A DNA stretch of 58,568 bases from Candidatus Nitrotoga sp. BS (GTDB taxonomy: Bacteria; Pseudomonadota; Gammaproteobacteria; Burkholderiales; Gallionellaceae): the NCBI RefSeq assembly GCF_927797785.1, contig NZ_CAKMLL010000064.1:1-58568 (forward strand), in the 5' to 3' direction. How positions within the stretch are numbered: the first letter of the stretch is position 1; the number at the start of each line of letters is the position of its first letter. The notes beneath the pieces are model-generated. The model was not told the origin of the DNA. It worked only from the letters and a program-made list of their open reading frames with translations, and did no database searches. Positions 1 through 7,458 of the stretch are shown in pieces. Position numbers and translations under genes: made by a program.

Positions 1-414
1 ATAATCAACCTCAACTCGTGGATCATAGCGCCACTACCGCGAAGCGGTTTAGTCCTAGGTCGAAAAGCAGCCATTCCTTTGGGGATTAATGAGCGTCTCA
101 ATTGCTAAAGGTCGCCAAAAGCGGCACTTGATAATGGCAACAACAGTACCGAATCCTGACTATTGAATTGATAAGAACGCTTATTAATTGACTGTTTGGC
201 GGATTTGAGTTCGAAGAGCACCAGCTAATGCTGGTTCGGTGTAGCGCATATCTATCTCGAATAATACTTCATGCGGCGATCGAGAAATAAACCAAGAAAA
301 GCTATCTGTATGCTTTGGCTGTCGGACAGAGGTTACTCGAAAATCATATTGCAAGTTGCTTCAGGCCAACTGGTGCAAGGAGCATTTGTGCGCACTCAAG
401 CAGTTGATGCCGCT
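1..414. other. Left-edge stretch with no recognised gene
   Basis: I see no convincing gene, RNA or repeat here. The only long plus-strand frame (starting at 271) overlaps the 3' end of the PH-domain gene, has no good ribosome binding site and does not look like a natural protein. There is a small inverted repeat around 45 (ccgcgaagcgg) and another near 222 (ccagctaatgctgg), both too weak to call. Confidence 0.4.
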
Positions 415-798
415 CTATGGAAATTCAGCGTGAAGTGCTTGTTGGTACTGTTTTCTAAATACTGTAGGTGACTGGATATTGTTGAACCCTTCACTAGAGC
501 CACCAGTACCAATTACTTCAATATTTCCGTAACCAAGAATTCGACCGAGAATGCTCTGGTCAACTTTAATTGACTCGATTTTGGGTAAGTTCATTTCAAG
601 AGTTCTTCTGGAAATAAAACCGACTTTTGCAATAACCCGCCTATTTGTAACGGCATATTCGCTTGTGTACATTTCAATTACAGGTGCAATGAAAAGCGAA
701 AATAACCCACGCCAAGATAAGAAGATAATCCAGTGTGGCTTCGTTTCGTAGATTATATTCTCACCAACCGTTAGATTATCTTGAACGTATTTACCCAT
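415..798 (-). CDS. PH-domain (bPH2/YdbS-type) small membrane protein
   Basis: This 127-residue protein matches the bacterial PH-domain family: an N-terminal block GKYVQDNLTVGENIIYETK, a hydrophobic stretch (residues 23-43), then the hallmark run SEYAVTNRRVIAKVGFISRR and ILGRILGYGNIEVIGTGG. Family members usually have a two-helix membrane hairpin between the N-terminal block and the PH fold. Here that part is short, about one helix, so an internal deletion is possible. The role of the family is not well defined; membrane association is the only safe statement. It stands alone, next to a 210-bp repeat element. The start is supported by a moderate aggtga element upstream. Family assignment is fairly sure; activity is unknown. 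Confidence 0.75.
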   Translation of the reverse strand: MGKYVQDNLTVGENIIYETKPHWIIFLSWRGLFSLFIAPVIEMYTSEYAVTNRRVIAKVGFISRRTLEMNLPKIESIKVDQSILGRILGYGNIEVIGTGGSSEGFNNIQSPTVFRKQYQQALHAEFP

Positions 799-859
799 AG
801 GTCACCTGTAGTTTTTACTTTGATTTAAAGTTTTGCTTTTGCTGATTTTACTCCGATGA

Positions 860-1070
860 TTAGCAGTCTGTCGGACCTAAAGGAAATCGACTGCAAATTA
901 AGCTGAGCGGTGTATATTTCGCCGTTTTTTGGGTTTATAGAATGACTATATACCCTGCAAAATCGTCAAGTGGGGTAAGCAGGCATTTCTCCGCAAGGTG
1001 AAAGCTCGGAAAATATACCCTCGCTCAGCTTAATTTTCGCTGCGATTCTTTAAGTCCGACAGGCTGCTAG
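860..1070. repeat. 210-bp terminal-inverted-repeat element, copy 1
   Basis: First of three copies of one element. The ends are imperfect inverted repeats (agcagtctgtcgg on the left, ccgacaggctgct on the right) and similarity between the two arms continues inward for tens of bases. This copy is the most diverged: it has one extra base and a stop codon in the frame that is open in the other two, so the element is unlikely to code for protein. Same orientation as copy 2. Together they bracket the vapBC pair. Confidence 0.85.
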
Positions 1071-1152
1071 ACCAATGGATTGAAGTAATCGTTTAATAAG
1101 CTGTTGGGCAATGCCAGTGACCATGCGTGCGCACGCACTGTACTCGCTGCGC

Positions 1153-1560
1153 TCATAGGGCTTCATGCCAGTTCAGCCACTGTAAGCTTTGCACACGGGA
1201 AAATTCGCGTACATTGCGCGTCACCAGCGTGGCCTGATAACGCAATGCCGTAGCGGCTATCAACGTATCGTGCGGACCGATGGATATGCCTGCGGCCTCA
1301 AGCTCGGCGCGAATGCGGGCAGCGTGTACGGCACATTCGCTGTCAAACGATAAAATCTGCATCGGTCGCAGCAAAACGGCTAATGCTGCCAGACGGGGAT
1401 TGGCAGCCTCCGGCGGTAAGCGCAAAAGACCGTAACGCAGTTCGTATTCCACAATGGCGGGCACACCGATATCGGCAGGGGAAAGGGCTTGCAGGCGCGG
1501 CACCACCTGCGGGTCGCCGCGAAAGTAGTAGCTGATGGTGTTGCTATCAAGTATCAGCAT
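1153..1560 (-). CDS. vapC: VapC-type PIN-domain toxin
   Basis: This 135-residue protein has the PIN-domain pattern: LILDSNTISYYFRG at the N-terminus (Asp5), a central conserved Glu in VEYELRYGL (Glu39), GPHDTLIAATA with the third acidic residue, and a C-terminal TLVTRNVREFSRV block. In the family these acids bind Mg or Mn at the active site of an endoribonuclease that cuts tRNA or rRNA to stop translation. It lies 9 bases downstream of a ribbon-helix-helix antitoxin, the usual antitoxin-first operon. Normal length for VapC/FitB proteins and no damage seen. The cellular target cannot be read from sequence. The pair sits between two direct copies of the 210-bp element, consistent with an acquired module. 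Confidence 0.88.
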   Translation of the reverse strand: MLILDSNTISYYFRGDPQVVPRLQALSPADIGVPAIVEYELRYGLLRLPPEAANPRLAALAVLLRPMQILSFDSECAVHAARIRAELEAAGISIGPHDTLIAATALRYQATLVTRNVREFSRVQSLQWLNWHEAL

Positions 1561-1569
1561 GGCTGTACA

Positions 1570-1800
1570 TCAAAAATTTAAGCGCGGCACATCCGCTGGC
1601 AGTGAAGTTGAATCTTCTTCACGCAGGGGAAAATCGGCAAAACGTCCCGCCAGCGCCAGGCAATCTTGCGGCCATTCATGGGCGGCGTATTTGCGGATCA
1701 TTTCTGCCACCCAACGGCTTTTCGATAGGCCATTGGCCTGCGCGGCCTGCTCCACCAGTGCCTGCGTGGCATCGTCCAGATATAGCGTGATTTGTGACAT
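1570..1800 (-). CDS. vapB: VapB-type ribbon-helix-helix antitoxin
   Basis: This 76-residue protein begins MSQITLYLDDATQALVEQAA, a short beta strand followed by a helix, then GLSKSRWVAEMIRKY, the second helix of a ribbon-helix-helix DNA-binding fold. The acidic, proline-containing C-terminus (PLREEDSTSLPADVPRL) is the part expected to wrap around the toxin. By family, it binds VapC and represses its own promoter. It is translated from a gaggttttgccatg context with a good SD, and the upstream A/T-rich stretch (1801-1870) would hold promoter and operator. Next gene downstream is vapC. Confidence 0.85.
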   Translation of the reverse strand: MSQITLYLDDATQALVEQAAQANGLSKSRWVAEMIRKYAAHEWPQDCLALAGRFADFPLREEDSTSLPADVPRLNF

Positions 1801-1870
1801 GGCAAAACCTCCTCATAATGAGTCAGAAAAATTATACTTCCAAGTATATGCTAATTTCAATATCAAGTAG

Positions 1871-1982
1871 AGGGCACATCTAAAAATGCCGTCGTCCCCG
1901 CGAAGGCGGGGAACCAAATGCTTGATAGACTGGATTCCCGCCTTCGCGGGAATGACGAAATGTGAATTTTTAGAGGTGCCCT
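1871..1982. repeat. MITE-like palindromic element (112 bp)
   Basis: Outer inverted repeats agggcacatctaaaaat (left) and atttttagaggtgccct (right) enclose an inner inverted repeat built from the very common bacterial palindrome cccgcgaaggcggg / cccgccttcgcggg. Both layers are visible directly. It has no coding capacity and would fold into one long hairpin. It abuts copy 2 of the 210-bp element, sharing the last bases. Inferred to be a non-autonomous mobile element mobilised by a transposase encoded elsewhere. Confidence 0.75.
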
Positions 1983-2190
1983 AGCAGCCTGTCGGGCTTA
2001 AAGGAAATCGGCTGAAAATTGAGCTGAACGGTGTATATTTCGCCGCTTTTTTCGGCAATAGAACAACTATTACCCTGCAAAATCATCAAGTGGGGTAAGC
2101 AGGCATTTCGCCGTAAGGCGAAAGCTCGCAAAATCTACCCTCGCTCAGCTCAATTTTCGCTGCGATTCTTTAAGTCCGACAGGCTGCTAG
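1981..2190. repeat. 210-bp terminal-inverted-repeat element, copy 2
   Basis: Begins and ends with CTAG; terminal repeats are ctagcagcctgtcgg and ccgacaggctgctag. It carries an internal hairpin tttcgccgtaaggcgaaa. By eye it differs from copy 3 (reverse-complemented) at six positions over 210 bases, about 97 percent identity, so the two moved recently or are kept similar. The open frame inside (MYISPLF...) is broken in copy 1, so I treat the element as non-coding. Confidence 0.9.
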
Positions 2191-2215
2191 AGACATCGTT
2201 TATGTTTTCTTCCCA

Positions 2216-2606
2216 TCACCCTGTTTGGGCGGCTGGGGTGGGGTGTTTGGTCGCCGTCGTCATCTTGGAATAAAACTCAAACAGCTTTTCCAGCCGCTCG
2301 GTATTGTTCTTGAAGTGGGGACAGCTAGTCTGGCACAGGGGGTGACTCAGGGGGCCATCGTTTAGGGTGTTGAGGGCGGAGGTAATGTGTTGCAGGACAG
2401 CTTGAGCATTGGCCGCTGCGAGGTACGTCTCATCTGAACGTTTTGTGAGCGATGTACCTTAGATATTCGCGGACCACCTTTACTATCGGCTCATCGATAT
2501 CCCAATCGAATTTGTCCTTGGTGTTCTCATCGTTGATATAAGGCATCGGCAGGTATTTCCGCCCAACCATATGAGGAGGCCTAGCGGGTAATTGTTTCTT
2601 GTCCAT
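2216..2606 (-). pseudogene. Frameshifted small gene of unknown function
   Basis: Reading leftward from an ATG at 2606 gives 58 residues (MDKKQLPARPPHMVGRKYLP...) ending at a TGA at 2430. A second frame, open from just before that stop to 2216, continues with natural-looking sequence (YLAAANAQAVLQHITSALNT ... ERLEKLFEFYSKM). The simplest reading is one protein of about 125 residues split by a single frameshift near 2440-2460. I do not recognise the family. The weak ribosome site (ggtggtgg) and its place beside a mobile element fit a decaying accessory gene. Confidence 0.45.
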
Positions 2607-2784
2607 GATCCACCACCAATCTATAGTAAAGTTGCGTGAACCTTATATCGGCTTCAGCAAAACTTTACTTAGCAAAATCACTAATCAGGCATCCCGATAG
2701 TAGCCGTTAGGGAATGACCGCAATGTGCGCGGGGGAAAGTGTTGCAAGCTATTATGATTTCCTGGTTTCTGATAAGGTAAATAA

Positions 2785-4065
2785 ATGAATATTGATTCCC
2801 TCAAAAATAATTTCGATAAGCTTGATCCCCATTTATTGGGAGAGCGGCTAAGATCGGTGCGCGCACGCACGGAGTCGTTCTGCGCGCCTTTGGAAAAAGA
2901 GGATTACTGTATTCAAGGTATGCTTGATGTCAGTCCGCCCAAATGGCATTTGGCTCATACCACATGGTTTTTTGAAACCTTTGTTTTATTGCCTTTTGCA
3001 GAAAATTATCGGGTTTTTCATCAAGCCTACGGGTATCTGTTTAACTCTTATTATGAAACGGTTGGTACTTTTTTTCCCAGGTCTCAACGTGGACTCTTGT
3101 CTCGTCCAACCGTAGCAGAGGTTTATAACTATCGTTGTCACGTAAACGCCGCTCTCGATCGATTGTTGGATAATTTTACCGGGCAGAATTGGCAAGAGGT
3201 TGCTGAACGAATTTGTTTGGGGATTGAGCATGAGACTCAGCATCAAGAGCTTTTGCTTATGGATGTGAAATACAATTTTTTCATTAATCCCTTAAAGCCG
3301 GCCTATCATAGTCAGCTTCCGATTCCATGCCCGGAGCCACTACCATTGGGCTGGGTGGAATACGGTGGCGGTATTGTCGAGATTGGGCATGATGGCCAAG
3401 GTTTTTCTTTTGACAACGAAAGGCCTCGTCATAAAATTTTTCTCAGAGACTTTCGCTTGGGCACAAGGCTAATCACCAATGCAGAATATTTATCTTTTAT
3501 CGCCGATAAAGGTTATCAACGAGCCGAACTTTGGCTCTCCGACGGCTGGCGCACAGTCAACGAGCAGGGATGGCAAGCCCCACTTTATTGGATAAAAGAG
3601 GAGGGTAACTGGTTGTTAACGGGGCTGGCGGGCCAGCACCTTGTCGACTTGAATGAACCCGTGGCTCACTTGAGCTACTATGAAGCCGATGCTTTTGCGC
3701 GTTGGTCTGGCAAACGGTTACCAACCGAGGGCGAATGGGAATACGCCGCCGCAAAGTTACCGATAGCGGGAAATTTCCTTGATTCTGGGCGCTTACATCC
3801 TGATAGCGCTCGAAGTTCTGGTATGACTCAACTTTATGGTGATCTTTGGGAGTGGACTCAAAGCCCATATCAACCCTATCCGGGTTTTCACTCACTTTCC
3901 GGCGCATTGGGTGAATATAACGGCAAATTCATGTGTAACCAGATGGTGCTGCGTGGTGGGTCATGTGCCACAGCAGAGGATCATATCAGGGCAAGCTATC
4001 GAAATTTCTTTCCACCAGGGAGCCGTTGGGTATTCTCCGGTTTACGTTTGGCGGAGGATTTGTAA
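2785..4065 (+). CDS. egtB: Ergothioneine biosynthesis protein EgtB (sulfoxide synthase)
   Basis: This 426-residue protein has the EgtB layout: an N-terminal DinB-like four-helix domain (about residues 15-170) followed by a formylglycine-generating-enzyme-type domain (about 190-425). The iron ligands expected for EgtB are visible as the His in WHLAHTTWFFE (His58) and the pair in GIEHETQHQE (His149, His153). The C-terminus has the FGE signature RLPTEGEWEYAA, DLWEWT and LRGGSCAT. The enzyme joins a sulfur donor to trimethylhistidine (hercynine) and oxidises it to a sulfoxide, using non-haem iron and oxygen. egtD follows with a one-base TAATG overlap, so the two are translationally coupled. No egtA, egtC or egtE is present, as in many proteobacteria, so the sulfur donor (cysteine or gamma-glutamylcysteine) is not settled. 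Confidence 0.95.
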   Translation: MNIDSLKNNFDKLDPHLLGERLRSVRARTESFCAPLEKEDYCIQGMLDVSPPKWHLAHTTWFFETFVLLPFAENYRVFHQAYGYLFNSYYETVGTFFPRSQRGLLSRPTVAEVYNYRCHVNAALDRLLDNFTGQNWQEVAERICLGIEHETQHQELLLMDVKYNFFINPLKPAYHSQLPIPCPEPLPLGWVEYGGGIVEIGHDGQGFSFDNERPRHKIFLRDFRLGTRLITNAEYLSFIADKGYQRAELWLSDGWRTVNEQGWQAPLYWIKEEGNWLLTGLAGQHLVDLNEPVAHLSYYEADAFARWSGKRLPTEGEWEYAAAKLPIAGNFLDSGRLHPDSARSSGMTQLYGDLWEWTQSPYQPYPGFHSLSGALGEYNGKFMCNQMVLRGGSCATAEDHIRASYRNFFPPGSRWVFSGLRLAEDL

Positions 4066-5030
4066 TGCAAATGGAATCTCTGAAAGCTCCAGTAGACAGT
4101 GTCGACAGTGAAGGTTTTCGGTTGGATGTTTGTGCAGGTCTGCGCCAGCAACAGCGTTCAATTCCGCCGAAATATTTTTATGATGCGCAAGGAGCAGCTC
4201 TGTTCGAGCAAATATGTGAAACTGCAGAGTATTATCCGACTCGCACTGAAACGGCCATTCTGGAGCAGTATAGTGTTGAGATGATGGGTCTCATCAGTCA
4301 GCCTTGTGCGTTTGTCGAGTTTGGGTGTGGCAGCGCAGTGAAAACACCATTGCTTATGCGTCATTTGGATGCTTCAGCAGTCTGTGTGCTCATAGATATT
4401 TGCGAGCCGCAGTTAGAGCAAACCGAGGCTCGCTTGGCTGCGCAGTTCCCTAAGATTGAAATATTAGCTGTGTGTGCGGATTACACTCAGCTAGAGGCGC
4501 TGCCTTTGCCCGTATCAAATGATTTGCGCCCCGTAATCTTCTTTCCCGGTTCTACTATCGGCAATTACACACCTGAAGAAGCGCAACATCTTTTACGCAA
4601 AGCAGCCAAATTAATCGGGCCAAATGGCTCGATGCTGATAGGCGTAGATTGCAAAAAAGATCCGGCGGTTTTCAATGCTGCCTATAACGATAAGTCAGGT
4701 TTGACCAAGGCTTTTAATCTTAATTTACTTGCACGAATGAAGCGAGAGCTGGGGGCTGAGATCGAACCGGATGGATTCACGCATTATGCCTTTTACAACC
4801 CTGTGGCAGGGCGCGTTGAAATGCACTTGGTTAGCCGCTTTGATCAAATTATCCGTATATCAGGTGAGGAATTTCGGATAGGGGCGGGGGAAACTATTCA
4901 TACAGAAAATTCCTATAAATATCGGCCTGATGAATTCCAGAAACTGGCGAAAAATGCAGGCTGGCATTCAGAGATGTTTTGGACAGATGCCAATAAATTT
5001 TTCAGTATCCACCTGCTTCGAGTTTTATGA
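4065..5030 (+). CDS. egtD: L-histidine N-alpha-methyltransferase EgtD
   Basis: This 321-residue protein begins MQMESLKAP at the ATG inside the egtB stop codon, preceded by a gcggagg ribosome site. I prefer this to the longer open frame, which only shadows the egtB end. SAM-binding motif VEFGCGSAVKT is near residue 85, then FFPGSTIGNYTPEEA and, near the C-terminus, TENSYKY, all features of the EgtD family. It transfers three methyl groups from SAM to the alpha-amino group of histidine to give hercynine, the substrate of EgtB. The family length of about 320 residues is matched, with no damage seen. Confidence 0.95.
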   Translation: MQMESLKAPVDSVDSEGFRLDVCAGLRQQQRSIPPKYFYDAQGAALFEQICETAEYYPTRTETAILEQYSVEMMGLISQPCAFVEFGCGSAVKTPLLMRHLDASAVCVLIDICEPQLEQTEARLAAQFPKIEILAVCADYTQLEALPLPVSNDLRPVIFFPGSTIGNYTPEEAQHLLRKAAKLIGPNGSMLIGVDCKKDPAVFNAAYNDKSGLTKAFNLNLLARMKRELGAEIEPDGFTHYAFYNPVAGRVEMHLVSRFDQIIRISGEEFRIGAGETIHTENSYKYRPDEFQKLAKNAGWHSEMFWTDANKFFSIHLLRVL

Positions 5031-5069
5031 ATAAATACTTGCAGCCTTCGGCTGGGGTTAGAGAGAAAA

Positions 5070-5324
5070 ATGCGCAAATTGAGTGAGTATGTCGAAATGG
5101 CTGCAACAGAATATTTGCAGGAGACGGGAAAATCTGAATTGGATGCACATTGGATTGCTGAATTTTTCCAGGACAATGGCGTGCAGGATGATTATCCACG
5201 GCAGGATTTGATCGCCTTTTGCGCATTGGTGCAAAAAGCATTAACAATAAAATTAGAGAGAATTCGCAAACAAACGCGTTTGCAATTGGATAAAGCGATT
5301 CGCCCCATCTCAAAGCCCCATTAA
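5070..5324 (+). CDS. Small hypothetical protein (84 aa)
   Basis: A short frame starting MRKLSEYVEMAATEYLQETG, 39 bases after egtD and before rdgC, on the same strand. It is predicted helical and charged, with no signal peptide, membrane segment or cysteine pair. The upstream sequence has a modest gagag element about 7 bases before the ATG. I do not recognise a family. Amino-acid composition looks like a real cytosolic protein, and it may be carried in the egtBD transcript, but function cannot be assigned. Confidence 0.5.
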   Translation: MRKLSEYVEMAATEYLQETGKSELDAHWIAEFFQDNGVQDDYPRQDLIAFCALVQKALTIKLERIRKQTRLQLDKAIRPISKPH

Positions 5325-5405
5325 ATGGCTAACTCGTAAAACTCATCATGACGTTTAAATCAGGGTGGTATTTGTTTCTTATAATTAAAAAGGTGAGTGC
5401 TAAAT

Positions 5406-6302
5406 ATGTGGTTTAAGAATCTTCAGATATATCGCATTACCAACTGGAATGTCTCACCTGCTGAACTTGAAGCAGCGCTTTTAAAACATACTCTACATAG
5501 TTGTCTCAGCATGGAAATGCAAAGTCGCGGCTGGGTTTCACCCAAAGCCGAGGATGAGCCTTTTGTGCATAGTCTGGGGCAGCAAATGCTAATTGCGCTG
5601 GGTGTGGAAAAAAAATTGCTGCCCGTTTCCGTTATCAATCAATTTGCAAAACTGCGTGCTACTGAAATTGAAGAGCAACAAGGATACAAGCCGGGCCGTA
5701 AACAAATGAAGGAAATAAAGGAGTTCGTCACCGCTGAACTTCTGCCACGCGCATTCGCACTCCGTCGCAAGACCTATGCATGGATTGATCCAGTCAACGG
5801 CTGGTTTGTCATCGATACTTCCAGTGCAGTAAAGGCCGATGAGTTGATTGAGTTGTTGCATAAATCAATGGAAGGGTGTTCACTTGCCTTGGTTAAAACT
5901 AAAAAGTCACCCGCTTCAGTCATGACCGAATGGCTTGCCGGAGGTGATGTACCAGCTTTATTTACTGTTGACCGCGATTGTGAGCTATGCGGCACAGGCG
6001 ATGAAAAGGCGATGGTGCGTTATGTACGGCACTCTCTCGATTCAGCAGAAATAATCAGGCATGTTAAAGAGGGCAAGAAAGCGACCAGGCTGGCCATGAC
6101 ATGGAGAGACAAAATATCGTTTACTTTGACTGAAAACATGCAACTTAAACGCATTGCTCCACTTGATTTTATCAAAGAACAAGTTGATGCCAGTGAAGCA
6201 GACGATGTATTTGACACCGATTTTGCAATTATGACTGGTGAGCTACCGCAATTGTTGGCTGATCTCATGGATACGCTTGGCGGTGAGGAGCGCGTTGGAT
6301 AG
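5406..6302 (+). CDS. rdgC: Recombination-associated protein RdgC
   Basis: This 298-residue protein starts MWFKNLQIYRI, the usual RdgC N-terminus; the ATG at 5406 has an aaaggtgag site ten bases upstream, so I do not use the upstream GTG at 5397. Further family blocks include GWVSPK, GRKQMKEIKEFV, LLPRAF and DTDFAIMTGEL. RdgC forms a ring-shaped dimer that binds double-stranded DNA without sequence preference and restrains RecA filament activity. Length is typical. It sits 81 bases after the small hypothetical gene, between the egt genes and a c-type cytochrome. Confidence 0.95.
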   Translation: MWFKNLQIYRITNWNVSPAELEAALLKHTLHSCLSMEMQSRGWVSPKAEDEPFVHSLGQQMLIALGVEKKLLPVSVINQFAKLRATEIEEQQGYKPGRKQMKEIKEFVTAELLPRAFALRRKTYAWIDPVNGWFVIDTSSAVKADELIELLHKSMEGCSLALVKTKKSPASVMTEWLAGGDVPALFTVDRDCELCGTGDEKAMVRYVRHSLDSAEIIRHVKEGKKATRLAMTWRDKISFTLTENMQLKRIAPLDFIKEQVDASEADDVFDTDFAIMTGELPQLLADLMDTLGGEERVG

Positions 6303-6449
6303 TTGTCGGGCCAGATAGTTAATGATCTGTTAATTGTTAAAAATGAACATTTTCAAACTGTCTGGATAAGTTGTTCAGTCATCCGCCATCTAAAAAATGT
6401 TGTGGGTATTCATCACTCTTCGAACAGGCTCTGGGTAAATCAGTCCAGT

Positions 6450-6914
6450 TTAATTTGCTACTTTAAGCTGCCAAATTGAGTGGCAGGCGACACACTTTGT
6501 TAGTGTATTCGACAGCATCTGCAAAATCTCTGGGGCTGACGCATTATTGTCGGCAGCTTTGGCTATTTCATCCATATCGCGGTGAACACTCATGCCTAGC
6601 GATTTTAATTCCATCGGCAGCTTTGTCATCAGTGCTGGGCTTGCATCAGCAGCAACAACCATACCTGCAGCACTTGCAGCTTTGATGACGTGCTGCATGT
6701 CGCCTTGATTTACGCCCTTTAGAATTCCTTGTGTTGCAGATAGCAGGCCACGCATTTCAGATAAGATCAAGTCACGTTCACTAACTTGCAATACGACTGC
6801 AGTTCTACCATCGGTTCCGGCGGTAGTATTTCCACGAATGAAGAACCATGCGAATACGGCAATAGTAAGAACCCATAACAATAAGGCAATTATGGCCAGT
6901 TTATTGGATTTCAT
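6450..6914 (-). CDS. Membrane-anchored c-type cytochrome (class II-like)
   Basis: This 154-residue protein has an uncleaved or weakly cleaved N-terminal membrane helix (residues 7-26) and a single haem-binding motif CVACH close to the C-terminus (Cys141, Cys144, His145). A haem site at the end of a helical domain is the pattern of cytochrome c-prime-like class II cytochromes. The domain before it (residues 45-138) is predicted all-helical. It would be exported and receive haem in the periplasm. The start is supported by a cggag site. No partner oxidase or reductase is adjacent, so its redox partner is unknown. Confidence 0.8.
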   Translation of the reverse strand: MKSNKLAIIALLLWVLTIAVFAWFFIRGNTTAGTDGRTAVVLQVSERDLILSEMRGLLSATQGILKGVNQGDMQHVIKAASAAGMVVAADASPALMTKLPMELKSLGMSVHRDMDEIAKAADNNASAPEILQMLSNTLTKCVACHSIWQLKVAN

Positions 6915-6978
6915 TTTTAGCTCCGTTTGTGATTGATGAAGCTGTGAAATATAGAGGAAATTCGTACTCGTGTCAGTA

Positions 6979-7188
6979 CTAGCAGCCTGTCGGACTTAAA
7001 GAATCGTAGCGAAAATTGAGCTAAGCGAGGGTAGATTTTGCGAGCTTTCGCCTTACGGCGAAATGCCTGCTTACCCCACTTGATGATTTTGCAGGGTAAT
7101 AGTTGTTCTATTGCCCAAAAAAGCGGCGAAATATACACCGCTCAGCTCAATTTGCAGCCGATTTCCTTTAAGTCCGACAGGCTGCTAG
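6979..7188. repeat. 210-bp terminal-inverted-repeat element, copy 3 (inverted)
   Basis: Reverse-complement copy of the element at 1981-2190, with the same CTAG-flanked ends and internal hairpin (tttcgccttacggcgaaa). With copy 2 it brackets the block 2191-6978 (frameshifted gene, egtB, egtD, small ORF, rdgC, cytochrome) in inverted orientation. The minus-strand open frame inside reads almost the same as that in copy 2 but is broken in copy 1. Confidence 0.9.
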
Positions 7189-7458
7189 AAGCCACATACC
7201 CACGACATGTTTTGTTCAAATAGACCTGCGGGCAAGCCAGAAAAGCAGTCGATGCCTGTCCATTTTAGAGTCTAAAACCACGTTTGGATGTTCAGCCGTT
7301 GGACTGGCTTGCTGTTGTAAGTTCTGCAGGCGTAAAGGTTGGTACCGTTTGGCCGATGTATAAAAATGGAAGTGATGGTATTTCATTTGCTGTTTTTCAC
7401 CGCAGGACGCGCGGTGGAAGATGGATTTTGCAGATGCTTTTTTTTCGGAAATGCAGCT

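Noticed and set aside
271-471. 66-residue plus-strand frame at the left edge
   Set aside because: No ribosome site, unnatural composition, overlaps the PH-domain gene on the other strand.
2031-2273. Open frame inside the 210-bp element (MYISPLF...)
   Set aside because: The same frame has a stop in copy 1 and its end differs in each copy; the conservation is that of the DNA element, not of a protein.
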